From: Butyrivibrio fibrisolvens 16/4
GTDB taxonomy: Bacteria > Bacillota > Clostridia > Lachnospirales > Lachnospiraceae
Length of the DNA: 64,000 nt
Reading direction: 5' to 3'
NCBI GenBank assembly: GCA_000209815.1
Contig: FP929036.1
Span: 675,885 to 739,884 of the forward strand
This document shows positions 38,409 through 46,869 of the stretch, piece after piece. A model generated the notes under the pieces. It searched no databases. It saw only the letters and a program-made list of their open reading frames with translations, and had not been told where the DNA came from. Position 1 is the stretch's first letter; the number at the start of each line of letters is the position of its first letter. Position numbers and translations under genes: made by a program.

Positions 38409-38833
38409 AGTTAAATTCATCACAGATTCAGGAAATATTACCCCATCGCTATCCATTTCTTTTGGTGGATAGAATTGAGGAGTGCGAGCCTGGTAATTAT
38501 GCCAAGGGAATTAAGTGCGTAACAGCCAATGAAATGCATTTTCTTGGACATTTTCCAGGACATCCTGTTATGCCAGGAGTCCTTATTATAGAAGCACTGG
38601 CACAGGTAGGTGCTGTGGCACTTTTAACAGAAGAGGAAAACAAAGGGAAACTGGCATTTTTCGGTGGAATCAAAAATGCCAGATTCAAAAAACAGGTAGA
38701 ACCTGGAGATGTTTTGGAATTGGAGTGTAAGCTTACATCAAGAAAGGGACCAGTAGGTTTTGGTGAGGCAGTGGCATATGTTGATGGCCAGATTGCAGCC
38801 AAGGCTGAAATTTCCTTTGCCATAGGAGAGTAA
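38405..38833 (+). CDS. fabZ: 3-hydroxyacyl-ACP dehydratase
   Basis: This hot-dog-fold enzyme removes water from beta-hydroxyacyl-ACP. It starts with the typical [20 protein letters not shown]. The catalytic His is in [19 protein letters not shown] and the Glu follows in the same helix. [18 protein letters not shown] completes the pattern. Its 142 residues are standard. The next gene, a MarR regulator, follows after 88 bp. Confidence 0.96.
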   Translation: MKLNSSQIQEILPHRYPFLLVDRIEECEPGNYAKGIKCVTANEMHFLGHFPGHPVMPGVLIIEALAQVGAVALLTEEENKGKLAFFGGIKNARFKKQVEPGDVLELECKLTSRKGPVGFGEAVAYVDGQIAAKAEISFAIGE

Positions 38834-38921
38834 TTTGAGTATCATGTTTCTTGGAATGGATATTTTATATGGGAATAATATTTCGAGGGGACGAAATAAT
38901 AAAAAGGAACAGGTACTAAAA

Positions 38922-39380
38922 ATGTTAGAACAGACACTTTCCGAGGTGTACACCAAATTTAAAATTCACTTTTATCAGGAGATGTTCAAGAAGCTCAATT
39001 CAAGAGAAACATCTCTTACTACTGTGGAGCTTTTCTGCGTTGAAATCATTCACGCTCTTAAAAATCCTACAGTTGCCGAGTTTGCAAATTTTATAAATGT
39101 ATCTTCGCCAAATGCTGCCTACAAGGTAAACAGCCTTATTCAAAAAGGCTATATTGAGAAGGTTCAGTCTGCTACAGACAGAAGAGAATATCATCTTCAC
39201 GTAACAGATAAATACTACAACTACTTTAATCTTTCACAGAAGTATGTCAGCACTGTTGTAGAAAGAGCCCAAGAGCATTTTTCTGCTGAACAGATAGAAA
39301 TATTGGATGGCATTTTACGTGATATGTCTCATGAACTCATGCAGGAAGTTAATATTCCTCCTGTAGATGTTGTACAATAA
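38922..39380 (+). CDS. MarR-family regulator, probably the fatty-acid operon repressor (FabT-like)
   Basis: This is a winged-helix DNA-binding protein. The N-terminal MLEQTLSEVYTKFKIHFYQE, the recognition region PTVAEFANFINVSSPNAAYKVNSLIQKGYIEKV and the wing SATDRREYHLHVTDKY follow the MarR plan and resemble streptococcal FabT. I prefer ATG 38922, since the conserved family N-terminus starts there and AGG lies upstream; an in-frame ATG at 38844 would add 26 residues. It is the last gene of the operon, and perfect palindromes flank the operon promoter at 29.7 kb, so feedback control is likely. Confidence 0.82.
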   Translation: MLEQTLSEVYTKFKIHFYQEMFKKLNSRETSLTTVELFCVEIIHALKNPTVAEFANFINVSSPNAAYKVNSLIQKGYIEKVQSATDRREYHLHVTDKYYNYFNLSQKYVSTVVERAQEHFSAEQIEILDGILRDMSHELMQEVNIPPVDVVQ

Positions 39381-39403
39381 AGCAAAAATGTGTTATAAAG
39401 TTT

Positions 39404-39435
39404 AGGTTTGAGAATTAAAGCTCAAACCTTTTTTT
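39404..39435 (+). terminator. Terminator of the fatty-acid operon
   Basis: The 9-bp stem AGGTTTGAG / CTCAAACCT is followed by seven T residues. Confidence 0.93.
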
Positions 39436-39496
39436 GTGAACATTTTACATGCGTTATATTATATAATGTTTTCAGATAAATAATTTGAGGTCAAAG

Positions 39497-41038
39497 ATGA
39501 AATTATCACAATTACTAAATTTCAATAATATAATAGTACAATGTCATAACACACCTGATGCAGATGCTATTGCATCGGGAATGGCTCTTACAAAATACCT
39601 AAAGGATAATGGCAAAAATGTCTTCTTCGTATACGGTGGCAATTTTGAAATCACCAAGAGCAATCTTAAGCTTATGATTGCAGACCTTGGTGTAGATATC
39701 CATTATGTTCGTCATCAGGTTCAGCTTTCCCACCTTCTAGGGCTTATGGAGCAGGAGCTTCCAGATTTGTTGGTTACCATAGATAGCCAGTACGAAGAGG
39801 GAAATATTCGCAAGTTCAAGGCTAAAAATATCGCTATCATCGATCATCATCAGGTGGCAAAGCCTCTTCCAGAAATGTCGGAGGTACGTTCCTATCTTGC
39901 CAGTTGTTCCACACTGATTTGGGATATGCTTAGGGAAGAGGGATTATCTGTACAGGATGATATTAATCTTTCTACAGCCCTATACTACGGTCTTATGACA
40001 GACAGTAATAATTTTACTGAGATTAATCATCCCCTGGATATGGATATGCGAGACGATTTAAAATACAGCTCTGCAGAGATTACCAAATTCAGAAATTCTA
40101 ACATCTCTCAGGAGGAGCTTCGTATTGCAGGAATCGCCCTTCTTGGTTCTGAATATTATAGAGATAATCACTATTCCATCGTTAAGACAGATCCTTGTGA
40201 TCCTAATATTTTAGGTATTATTTCTGATATGCTTTTAGAGGTTGAGGATGTGGATTGTTGCCTTGTGTACAGTATTCATGAAGGCGGAATAAAAGTTTCC
40301 ATCCGTAGCTGCGTGAAGGAAGTAAAGGCAGATGAGCTGGCTCAGTTTATCTGTGAAGGTGTAGGTAATGGCGGTGGACATACCATAAAGGCCGGTGGTT
40401 CCATTATCCGCTCACTTTTAGAGCAGCAGGAGCTTGATTATAATGCATCATCTATCCAGCAGTTCTTCAGAGAAAGAATGAAGGATTACTTTGTTAATAA
40501 CGAAATTATTTACGCTGATGATTATGTTGCTGATACTTCTGATATGGCATTATACAAGAATAAAGAAATCATTCTTGGTTATGTAAAGGCTACTGATATT
40601 CTTCCGGTAGGGAAAAAGATGATTATACGTACCCTTGCAGGTGACGTGGATGTTACAGTAGCTGAGGACACTTACATTGTAGTAGGGTTACGTGGAGAGA
40701 TTTATGCTACTACGGAGAAGTTATTCTTCCAGTATTACAAGATTACTGATGGCCAGTATAAATACCCGGCGGATTACGAGCCTACAGTTCGTAATCATAA
40801 AAACCAGGATAGTAAGAGCCTGCTTCCATATGTGAAAACATGTCTTTATGTTGGAAATGGAAATATTTATGCCAGAGAAATTAAGGCTCGTACAAAGGTA
40901 TTTACCAGACTTAGTCCGGATAGTTATTCTCTGGGACGTCCGGGAGATTTCTTCATTGCATCTGGAAGTGATCTTTCAAATGTATACATCCTAGATAGAG
41001 AGATGTTCCTTAGTACATACGAAAAAGTTGTTGATTAA
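39497..41038 (+). CDS. DHH/DHHA1-family phosphoesterase with C-terminal extension
   Basis: This is probably a nanoRNase or cyclic-dinucleotide-type phosphoesterase. DHH domain ligands appear in HNTPDADAIASG, TIDSQYEEG and IIDHHQVAKP. DHHA1 is marked by GVGNGGGHTIKAGGS near residue 300. At 513 residues it is longer than NrnA (about 310-330). The extra C-terminal part of about 170 residues (from NNEIIYADDYVADTSDMALY onward) is a beta-rich region I do not recognise. Exact substrate (short RNA, pAp or c-di-nucleotides) is open. ATG 39497 follows GAGG. Confidence 0.82.
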   Translation: MKLSQLLNFNNIIVQCHNTPDADAIASGMALTKYLKDNGKNVFFVYGGNFEITKSNLKLMIADLGVDIHYVRHQVQLSHLLGLMEQELPDLLVTIDSQYEEGNIRKFKAKNIAIIDHHQVAKPLPEMSEVRSYLASCSTLIWDMLREEGLSVQDDINLSTALYYGLMTDSNNFTEINHPLDMDMRDDLKYSSAEITKFRNSNISQEELRIAGIALLGSEYYRDNHYSIVKTDPCDPNILGIISDMLLEVEDVDCCLVYSIHEGGIKVSIRSCVKEVKADELAQFICEGVGNGGGHTIKAGGSIIRSLLEQQELDYNASSIQQFFRERMKDYFVNNEIIYADDYVADTSDMALYKNKEIILGYVKATDILPVGKKMIIRTLAGDVDVTVAEDTYIVVGLRGEIYATTEKLFFQYYKITDGQYKYPADYEPTVRNHKNQDSKSLLPYVKTCLYVGNGNIYAREIKARTKVFTRLSPDSYSLGRPGDFFIASGSDLSNVYILDREMFLSTYEKVVD

Positions 41039-41059
41039 TTGCGTACAATGTAGTATATT
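41031..41059 (+). promoter_or_regulatory. Promoter of the riboswitch-ribU transcript
   Basis: TTGATT (41031-41036), a 17-base spacer and TATATT (41054-41059). It overlaps the stop codon of the DHH gene and leads straight into the FMN aptamer. Confidence 0.55.
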
Positions 41060-41082
41060 TTTCATAGTTAAATAAATAGGAA

Positions 41083-41216
41083 ATCTTCAGGGCAAGGTGC
41101 GAAAGCGTTAGCTTTCAATTCCTGACCGGCGGTATAGTCCGCGAGTCTTATTTTTAAATAGGACCGAACTGGTGTGATTCCAGTACCGACAGTATAGTCT
41201 GGATGGAAGAAGATGT
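41083..41216 (+). promoter_or_regulatory. FMN riboswitch (RFN element)
   Basis: Conserved aptamer words appear in order: ATCTTCAGGGCAAGGTG, CCTGACCGGCGGTATAGTCC, GCGAG, GGTGTGATTCCAGTACCGAC, AGTATAGTCTGGATGG and AAGAAGAT. The first and last segments pair as P1. FMN binding would fold the downstream terminator at 41242 and switch off ribU. Confidence 0.96.
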
Positions 41217-41241
41217 GCAGAAGTTTTATTTGTGTACGTGC

Positions 41242-41271
41242 AGCCCTGAGAATATTTTCTCAGGGCTTTTC
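41242..41271 (+). terminator. Expression-platform terminator of the FMN riboswitch
   Basis: GCCCTGAGA / TCTCAGGGC stem with a short AT loop, then TTTTCTGATTTT. It lies 26 bases after the aptamer, between it and ribU. Confidence 0.88.
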
Positions 41272-41280
41272 TGATTTTAT

Positions 41281-41330
41281 GCCTTCCCCTTTTAGGGGAA
41301 GGGGGACCGCGTTAGCGGTGGATGAGGTAT
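41281..41330. repeat. Short dual-hairpin repeat, family B copy 1
   Basis: A 50-bp element that is 49/50 identical to 57045-57094. It has two small stems (CCTTCCCC with GGGGAAGG around a TTTA loop, and ACCGC with GCGGT) and ends GGATGAGGTAT. It sits in the leader of ribU between the riboswitch terminator and the gene. No transposase is nearby; it is of REP or MITE type. Confidence 0.8.
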
Positions 41331-41380
41331 TTTTTTAGAAGACTTCCTATTTTAAAAATTTTAAAATTAGGAGGTCCAAT

Positions 41381-42016
41381 ATGGATACAACAAATTTTTC
41401 AGGAACAAATCTGGAGACAAAGACAGTGAAAAAAGTAAATGTAAGAAATATGACAGTTACCGCAATGCTTTCGGCAATTGCATTTGTGCTTATGTTTTTA
41501 GACACAGCAGTACCTATTATGCCTAGCTTCATCAAGCTTGATGTTTCAGAGCTTCCAGCCCTTATTGCATCATTTGCACTTGGCCCTGTATATGGCGTGG
41601 TAGTTTGTTTGATTAAAAATCTTCTTCACCTGCTTATCACTCAGACAGGTGGTATTGGAGAACTTTCAAATTTCATCCTTGGTGTAGCATTCGTTCTTCC
41701 AGCAGGACTTATTTATCATCATAAAAAGACAAAGACCAGCGCAATCGTAGGCGCAGTTGTAGGTGCTTTTATTATGGCAGCAATCAGCTTCCCATCAAAC
41801 CTTTATGTGGTTTACCCTGTATATTACAATTTCATGCCAAAGGAAGTTATTGTAGAGGCATATCAGGCTATAGCACCTTTTGCAAATATCGATTCAATCG
41901 AGAAGTGCCTGCTTATGTTTAATGTACCATTTACATTTGTGAAGGGTCTGATTTCAGTTGTAATTACAATGTTTATTTATCAGCCACTTCGTCCACTCTT
42001 AAAAGGTAACAATTAA
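41381..42016 (+). CDS. ribU: Riboflavin ECF transporter substrate-binding subunit
   Basis: This is the membrane S-component that captures riboflavin for an energy-coupling-factor transporter. A cytoplasmic N-terminus is followed by about six membrane helices. Family features are ISAIAFVLMFLD-like helix 1, LDVSELPALIASFALGP and KNLLHLLITQTGGIGELSNF. The length is 211 residues. AGGAGG precedes the ATG. Control by the FMN riboswitch just upstream fixes the substrate as riboflavin or FMN. The shared EcfAAT module lies elsewhere. Confidence 0.93.
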   Translation: MDTTNFSGTNLETKTVKKVNVRNMTVTAMLSAIAFVLMFLDTAVPIMPSFIKLDVSELPALIASFALGPVYGVVVCLIKNLLHLLITQTGGIGELSNFILGVAFVLPAGLIYHHKKTKTSAIVGAVVGAFIMAAISFPSNLYVVYPVYYNFMPKEVIVEAYQAIAPFANIDSIEKCLLMFNVPFTFVKGLISVVITMFIYQPLRPLLKGNN

Positions 42017-42035
42017 GAATGTAAAACATCTTTGA

Positions 42036-42061
42036 AACTCCCCGAAATGGGGAGTTTTTTT
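42036..42061 (+). terminator. Terminator after ribU
   Basis: AACTCCCC / GGGGAGTT stem with a GAAAT loop, then seven T residues. Confidence 0.92.
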
Positions 42062-42142
42062 GTACTATTTTATTTATTTTCATGCTGTAATCATGTACAA
42101 TAAAAAAGGTCGTCACCCTTAGTAAATTGGGGTAAAAAGGAC

Positions 42143-42162
42143 ATGTAAAAAGCTTTTTACAT
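42143..42162. promoter_or_regulatory. Perfect 20-bp palindrome upstream of the XRE-membrane gene
   Basis: ATGTAAAAAG and its exact complement CTTTTTACAT are adjacent without spacer. AATGTAAAAGCC follows 14 bases later after a CCCT/AGGGG mini-stem. It is likely an operator for the downstream helix-turn-helix protein. Confidence 0.5.
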
Positions 42163-42245
42163 CCCTATTTTAGGGGAATGTAAAAGCCTTTTGATGGAAG
42201 AAGCATCGCCCTTTGGGTAGTATTAGGACAACAAGGAGAAAGCAA

Positions 42246-42836
42246 ATGGAACTTGGAAAAAGAATAAAGGATTTAAGAAGCTTACACAATTGGAATCAGG
42301 ATGAGCTTGCAGAGAAGATGTTTGTATCGAGACAAACAATTTCTAATTGGGAAAATGAGAAAAGCTATCCTGATATACAAAGCATTCTTTTACTAAGTAA
42401 TCTTTTTGAGATTTCTCTAGATCAACTAGTCAAAGGAGATGTAGAACAAATGCAAGAGATTATTAATGATCAAGATGTAAAACAAATGAAGTTTTACGGA
42501 AAAATGATGCTAGCATGCATAGGAATCTTGATTGTAACGTTTGGTCCGCTATATCTTCTTATTGGTATGTGGTCATTAATCCCAGAGGGTATTCTAGCTA
42601 TGTTGGAGTTATATTTTTCAAAAAAGCTGAATATCATTGAAAAAGAAAATGACCTGGTTACCTATAAGGAAATAGTGACATTTATGAATGGAAACAGTCT
42701 GGATGAGAAAAGCAAGCAGCAGGAAATCGGAAAACGTCCATATCAGACTGTATTAGTTATGATAACGGCTGGATTAATTTCCGGGATATTAAGTTTTACA
42801 GTGGTTTATATTTGTAAACACGTAATTGGTTTATAA
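42246..42836 (+). CDS. XRE-family regulator with membrane domain
   Basis: This is a DNA-binding membrane protein. The N-terminal helix-turn-helix (residues 1-65: LGKRIKDLRSLHNWNQDELAEKM, VSRQTISNWENEKSYPD) is of the Cro/C1 type common in Firmicutes. Two closely spaced hydrophobic helices follow (about 92-130) and one more sits at the C-terminus (about 172-192). I chose ATG 42246 with AAGGAG upstream, not the in-frame start at 42213. It is paired with a small three-helix membrane protein 30 bp downstream, which suggests a two-gene regulatory or immunity-like module. Confidence 0.78.
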   Translation: MELGKRIKDLRSLHNWNQDELAEKMFVSRQTISNWENEKSYPDIQSILLLSNLFEISLDQLVKGDVEQMQEIINDQDVKQMKFYGKMMLACIGILIVTFGPLYLLIGMWSLIPEGILAMLELYFSKKLNIIEKENDLVTYKEIVTFMNGNSLDEKSKQQEIGKRPYQTVLVMITAGLISGILSFTVVYICKHVIGL

Positions 42837-42866
42837 GATAATTTTAAATTTAGGAGGATAATGATT

Positions 42867-43214
42867 ATGTTAAGTCAGAATTTTTTAGCAGTAATGGGTG
42901 TTGTAGCAGGAGTTTTAGTTTTAGCATGGGCAATTTGGATGATATATATCGGAGTAAAATATAAAGCTAATCAGGATGCCGAAACCAAATTAATAATCAC
43001 AAAGGCAAAGGCTTGTTCAGCGAATGTTTTGTGGTTTATGGTTGTTGTGTGGGGATTAGTGTCTTCATATATAGGGGCACAAACTACCCTTACTGTAGGA
43101 CAGGTTCAGTTTTTCATTATGCTTTTATTAGGTATTCAGTGCGTTATAGAAATGTTTGCATTCGTTTACTACAAAGACGAATTGAAGAAAAAGACAGATG
43201 CATTAACAGAGTAA
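42867..43214 (+). CDS. Small membrane protein, three predicted helices
   Basis: I do not recognise this family. The 115-residue protein has hydrophobic helices at about residues 5-25, 48-68 and 75-100, with a basic-charged C-terminal tail (YYKDELKKKTDALTE). ATG 42867 lies nine bases after AGGAGG and is preferred over ATG 42861. It is probably co-expressed with the XRE-membrane regulator and is followed by a terminator. It could be that regulator's partner or target. Confidence 0.65.
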   Translation: MLSQNFLAVMGVVAGVLVLAWAIWMIYIGVKYKANQDAETKLIITKAKACSANVLWFMVVVWGLVSSYIGAQTTLTVGQVQFFIMLLLGIQCVIEMFAFVYYKDELKKKTDALTE

Positions 43215-43261
43215 TTATTAAAGCCTTATCTTTATGATAGTTGCAGGTCTTAAATAATCTA

Positions 43262-43300
43262 AAGGAGCAATTTCTGTGTAGAAATATGCTCCTTATTTTA
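43262..43300 (+). terminator. Terminator after the small membrane protein gene
   Basis: AAGGAGCA and TTTC pair with GAAA and TGCTCCTT around a short loop, and ATTTTATT follows. Confidence 0.75.
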
Positions 43301-43355
43301 TTATACTAATAAGCAAATGAGAGTAATTATTCTCAACCAAAAAGGAGGTTTTGTT

Positions 43356-44372
43356 ATGCCAGTTTTAATCTTTATACTAGTAGTAATTTTAGTGGCTATT
43401 GCCTTTGGAATTCGTATCGTTCCTCAGGGATATGTATATGTTATCGAGTTCCTTGGTAAGTACCATGCAACTTGGCAGGCAGGTATCCATGTGATGATTC
43501 CATTCCTTCAGAGAGTTTCAAAGAAGGTTTCTTTGAAGGAGCAGGTGGCAGATTTTCCACCACAGGACGTTATCACAAAGGATAATGTTATTATGAAAAT
43601 TGACACAGTAGTTTATTTCAAGGTACAGGATCCAAAGCTTTACGCTTATGGTGCAGAGCGTCCAATCCTTGCTCTTGAAAATCTTACAGCTACAACTTTG
43701 CGTAACCTTGTTGGTGAGCTGGAGCTTGACCAGACACTTACATCAAGAGATAACATCAACTCAAAGATGCGTGTGATCCTTGATGAGGCTACTGATCCTT
43801 GGGGTATCAAGGTAGGCCGTGTAGAGCTTAAGAACATCATCCCACCAGAAGAGATTCAGCGTTCAATGGAGAAGCAGATGAAGGCTGAGCGTGATCGTCG
43901 AGAGACTCTTCTTGAGGCAGAAGGTCACAAGCAGGCATCTATCACCAGAGCAGAAGGTGATAAGCAGGCCCTGGTTCTTAAGGCTGAGGCTGAGAGAGAT
44001 GCAGCTATCGCAAGAGCAACAGGTCAGGCTGAGTCTATCCGCCTTGTATATGAGGCTGAGGCTCGCGGTATTGAAATGCTCAAGGCTGCAAATATGGATG
44101 AGAGAGTTCTCCTTATCAAAAAGCTTGAGGCACTTGAGAAGATGGGCGATGGCAGAGCAACAAAGATTGTAGTTCCTACAGATCTTGCATCAGCAGCAGC
44201 TGACCTTACATTCAAGACAGAAATGCTTGGATTTGGCGAGAGCACACCAATCGATAAGACAGCTCCAAAGAAAGCTGCACCAAAGAAGGAAGATCCTTGC
44301 TGCAGCGATGACGATAAAGGAGCAACAACTCGTCACTTCGTAGAAAACCACGGAGATTTCGAAGGAGTATAA
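43356..44372 (+). CDS. SPFH/Band 7 (stomatin-like) membrane protein
   Basis: This is a membrane-scaffold protein of the stomatin/QmcA type, associated with ordered membrane domains. One N-terminal helix (about residues 2-20) precedes the SPFH domain (RIVPQGYVYVIEFLGKY, IPFLQRVSKKVSLKEQ, RNLVGELELDQTLTSRD). A long Ala/Glu/Lys coiled coil follows (about 175-240), then a C-terminal tail with CCSDDD. ATG 43356 follows AAAGGAGG; an upstream in-frame ATG at 43317 lacks a site. No NfeD partner gene is adjacent. Confidence 0.9.
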   Translation: MPVLIFILVVILVAIAFGIRIVPQGYVYVIEFLGKYHATWQAGIHVMIPFLQRVSKKVSLKEQVADFPPQDVITKDNVIMKIDTVVYFKVQDPKLYAYGAERPILALENLTATTLRNLVGELELDQTLTSRDNINSKMRVILDEATDPWGIKVGRVELKNIIPPEEIQRSMEKQMKAERDRRETLLEAEGHKQASITRAEGDKQALVLKAEAERDAAIARATGQAESIRLVYEAEARGIEMLKAANMDERVLLIKKLEALEKMGDGRATKIVVPTDLASAAADLTFKTEMLGFGESTPIDKTAPKKAAPKKEDPCCSDDDKGATTRHFVENHGDFEGV

Positions 44373-44393
44373 ACGGAATATAGGTATAGAAAT

Positions 44394-44439
44394 AGCCCCT
44401 GGGTTTCCATCTAAACTGGATGGTCCAGGGGCTTTTATT
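44394..44439 (+). terminator. Terminator after the SPFH gene
   Basis: AGCCCCTGG / CCAGGGGCT outer stem plus CCATC / GGATG inner stem, then TTTATT. Confidence 0.9.
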
Positions 44440-44478
44440 ATATCAGCGCACATAGTGCGCAGTTTACAATCTATGGAA

Positions 44479-44844
44479 TTAGAAAGCTACAATACAATAT
44501 CCGTCTTTTAGTCCTGGAACCTGAAGGTAGGACTTAACATCTGTAACTCTTTTGGTCAGCTTATGACCTGTCTGTGTGAATCCATCAGCTTCTACTTCAT
44601 TGAAGATAATATCATTTCCATCTTCAATACCGCGGCGGTCAGTAACATGATATTTCACAACACCGCTGGCAATTCTTGCAAATTCTGCTTTGGAAACGAG
44701 AACACTTACCTCCACATTTCCGCCTGCAGCGCCTGTTCTAAGAGTATTAGTGTCTGCAAAAAACTGGCGTCCAAGCTCATCTTCCTTGTTACCACTCATT
44801 GCATCACTAAGACCTTTAATTAAATCCGCTCTACTATCTGCCAT
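44479..44844 (-). CDS. Hypothetical protein, 121 residues
   Basis: I do not recognise this family. It is a soluble protein with an N-terminal helix (RADLIKGLSDAMSGN) and a beta-rich rest (VEVSVLVSKAEFARIASGVVKYHVTD, GNDIIFNEVEADGF, PGLKDGYCIVAF). It has no signal peptide. A good AAGGAG site lies before the ATG on the minus strand, and the gene is flanked by a terminator on one side and pepF on the other, so it is a single-gene unit. Confidence 0.65.
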   Translation of the reverse strand: MADSRADLIKGLSDAMSGNKEDELGRQFFADTNTLRTGAAGGNVEVSVLVSKAEFARIASGVVKYHVTDRRGIEDGNDIIFNEVEADGFTQTGHKLTKRVTDVKSYLQVPGLKDGYCIVAF

Positions 44845-44974
44845 AAAAGACTCCTTTTTTCAAACGACACTACTGACCTTATGAATAGGATACAATGTAT
44901 TTTTGAAAAAATAGTGATTAAATTTTGAAATATGTTAAAATGGCTCATAGAAAATCACTTTAGGAGAGTAAATT

Positions 44975-46771
44975 ATGGCAAAGGAATTAGTAAGTCGTGA
45001 TCAGGTCCGCGTAGAGGATACTTGGGACCTTACCGCAATGTATGAAAACAAATCTGCGTGGGAAGCAGATATTAAAATTATTGAAGGAAAGCTTGATGAG
45101 ATAGCAAAATATCAGGGCAAGGTTTGCGAGAGTGCAGATAACCTTCTTGCAGTTCTTGAAATCAATGCTATTGCAGAAGAAAAGCTAGAGCTTGCATTTA
45201 ATTATGCAGAGCGTCTTTTCGACCAGGATCAGGGAAACACAGAGCATCAGTCAATGTCTCAGAAGATGTTTGGCCTAATTGCAAAATTTGAAGCTGCTAT
45301 GTCTTTTGTTTCACCAGAAATCCTTGCTTGTGATACAGCAGTACTTGATGGATTTATCGCTTCAAAGCCAGAGCTTGAGCTTTACAGAATCGAGATTAAG
45401 GAAATCCAGAGATTAAAAGACCACACACTTTCAGCTGAGATGGAAAAGGTAGTTGCTATGACATCAGAAATGGGCAACACACCATCAGAGGTTTACAGTG
45501 CTTTCAAAAATGTTGATATGACATTTCCTGCAATCAAGGACGAAAATGGAGAGGAAGTTACACTTACAGATGGCCGTTTCGTTCCAATGCTTATGTCTGC
45601 AGATAGAAGAGTCCGCGAGGATGCATTTAAGGCATATTATGGTGTTTACAAGAAGTACCTTAACACAATGGCTGCTATCTACAATGGCGAGGTAAAGCAG
45701 CACATCTTCAATTCACGTGTACGCAACTACAGCTCAAACCTCGAGGCAGCTGTTGATGCAAACAACGTATCACCACAGGTTTACGACAACCTTGTTAAGA
45801 CAGTAAATGCAAACCTTGATAAATTACACGCATACGTTTCACTTCGAAAGAAGTGTCTTGGCGTGGATGAGCTTCACATGTACGATATCTACACATCGAT
45901 GATTCCAGATGCAGCAAAGACTGTTAAGTATGAGGAAGCACAGAAGACAATCTGCGAGGCTCTTGCAGTACTCGGCGATGATTATGTTGCACTTCTTAAG
46001 GAAGGCTTCGCAAATCGTTGGATTGATGTTTACGAGAATAAGGGAAAGCGCGGCGGCGCTTATTCTGCTACAGCTTACGGCGTTCACCCATACATGCTCC
46101 TTAATTACACAGATACATTTGATGATATGTTTACAACAGCTCATGAAATGGGTCACTCTATGCACAGCTATTTTTCAAACAAGACTCAGCCATATATCTA
46201 CAGCAATTACAAGATTTTCGTTGCTGAGGTAGCTTCTACATGTAACGAGATTCTTCTCTTAGAGTATCTTCTTAAGAATTGCACAGATAAGAAGGAGAAG
46301 GCATATCTTCTCAATCATTATCTTGATAGCTTTAAGGGCACAGTATTCCGTCAGACACAGTTTGCTGAGTTCGAGAAGACTACAAACGAGATGGTAGAGG
46401 CTGGCGAGAATCTTAACGCTGAGAACCTTTGCAAGCTTTACAAGGAAATCAACGAGAAGTATTACGGCCCAGACATGATTTCTGATGATGAAATCGCTTA
46501 CGAGTGGGCACGTATTCCTCACTTCTACTACAACTTCTACGTATATCAGTATGCTACAAGCTTCTGCGCAGCAGTTGCCATTGCTGATATGATTTTAAAG
46601 GAAGGCGCACCAGCAGTTGAACGTTATAAGAAATTCTTATCTTCAGGTTGTACAGATGCACCAGTTGAGCTTCTTAAGATTGCCGGCGTAGACCTTACTA
46701 CACCAGCTCCAATCGAGGCAGCACTTGCTAAGATGGGAGAAATCGTAGAAGAATTAAAGACATTAGTATAA
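44975..46771 (+). CDS. pepF: Oligoendopeptidase F
   Basis: This is a cytoplasmic zinc metallopeptidase of family M3 that trims oligopeptides. The zinc-binding HEMGH lies in TTAHEMGHSMHSYF (about residue 390), with the third ligand region FVAEVASTCNEILLLEYLL following. The C-terminal half holds YEWARIPHFYYNFYVYQYATSF, typical of PepF. It has 598 residues. AGGAG precedes the ATG. A long hairpin element follows the stop within a few bases. Confidence 0.95.
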   Translation: MAKELVSRDQVRVEDTWDLTAMYENKSAWEADIKIIEGKLDEIAKYQGKVCESADNLLAVLEINAIAEEKLELAFNYAERLFDQDQGNTEHQSMSQKMFGLIAKFEAAMSFVSPEILACDTAVLDGFIASKPELELYRIEIKEIQRLKDHTLSAEMEKVVAMTSEMGNTPSEVYSAFKNVDMTFPAIKDENGEEVTLTDGRFVPMLMSADRRVREDAFKAYYGVYKKYLNTMAAIYNGEVKQHIFNSRVRNYSSNLEAAVDANNVSPQVYDNLVKTVNANLDKLHAYVSLRKKCLGVDELHMYDIYTSMIPDAAKTVKYEEAQKTICEALAVLGDDYVALLKEGFANRWIDVYENKGKRGGAYSATAYGVHPYMLLNYTDTFDDMFTTAHEMGHSMHSYFSNKTQPYIYSNYKIFVAEVASTCNEILLLEYLLKNCTDKKEKAYLLNHYLDSFKGTVFRQTQFAEFEKTTNEMVEAGENLNAENLCKLYKEINEKYYGPDMISDDEIAYEWARIPHFYYNFYVYQYATSFCAAVAIADMILKEGAPAVERYKKFLSSGCTDAPVELLKIAGVDLTTPAPIEAALAKMGEIVEELKTLV

Positions 46772-46773
46772 GA

Positions 46774-46867
46774 AGAACCCCAGTTACACTCTCAAGCCTT
46801 AGTTTGCTCCGCTCAACTAACACGTTTCGCTAAAGCAACCTAAGAGCTTGATAGCTACTGGGGTTCT
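46774..46867. repeat. Long hairpin element, family A copy 2
   Basis: A 94-bp inverted repeat between convergent pepF and the DUF4317 gene. Outer arms AGAACCCCAG / CTGGGGTTCT differ from the other copies but are self-complementary. The inner words TTACACTCTCAAGCC, GCTCCGCT, GTTTCGCTAA and AGAGCTTGATAGCTAC are shared. It is positioned as a bidirectional terminator. Confidence 0.78.
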
Positions 46868-46869
46868 AT

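Noticed and set aside
38835-38921. Longer N-terminus for the MarR-family regulator
   Set aside because: The family normally begins with MLEQTLSEVY, and no better ribosome site lies upstream.
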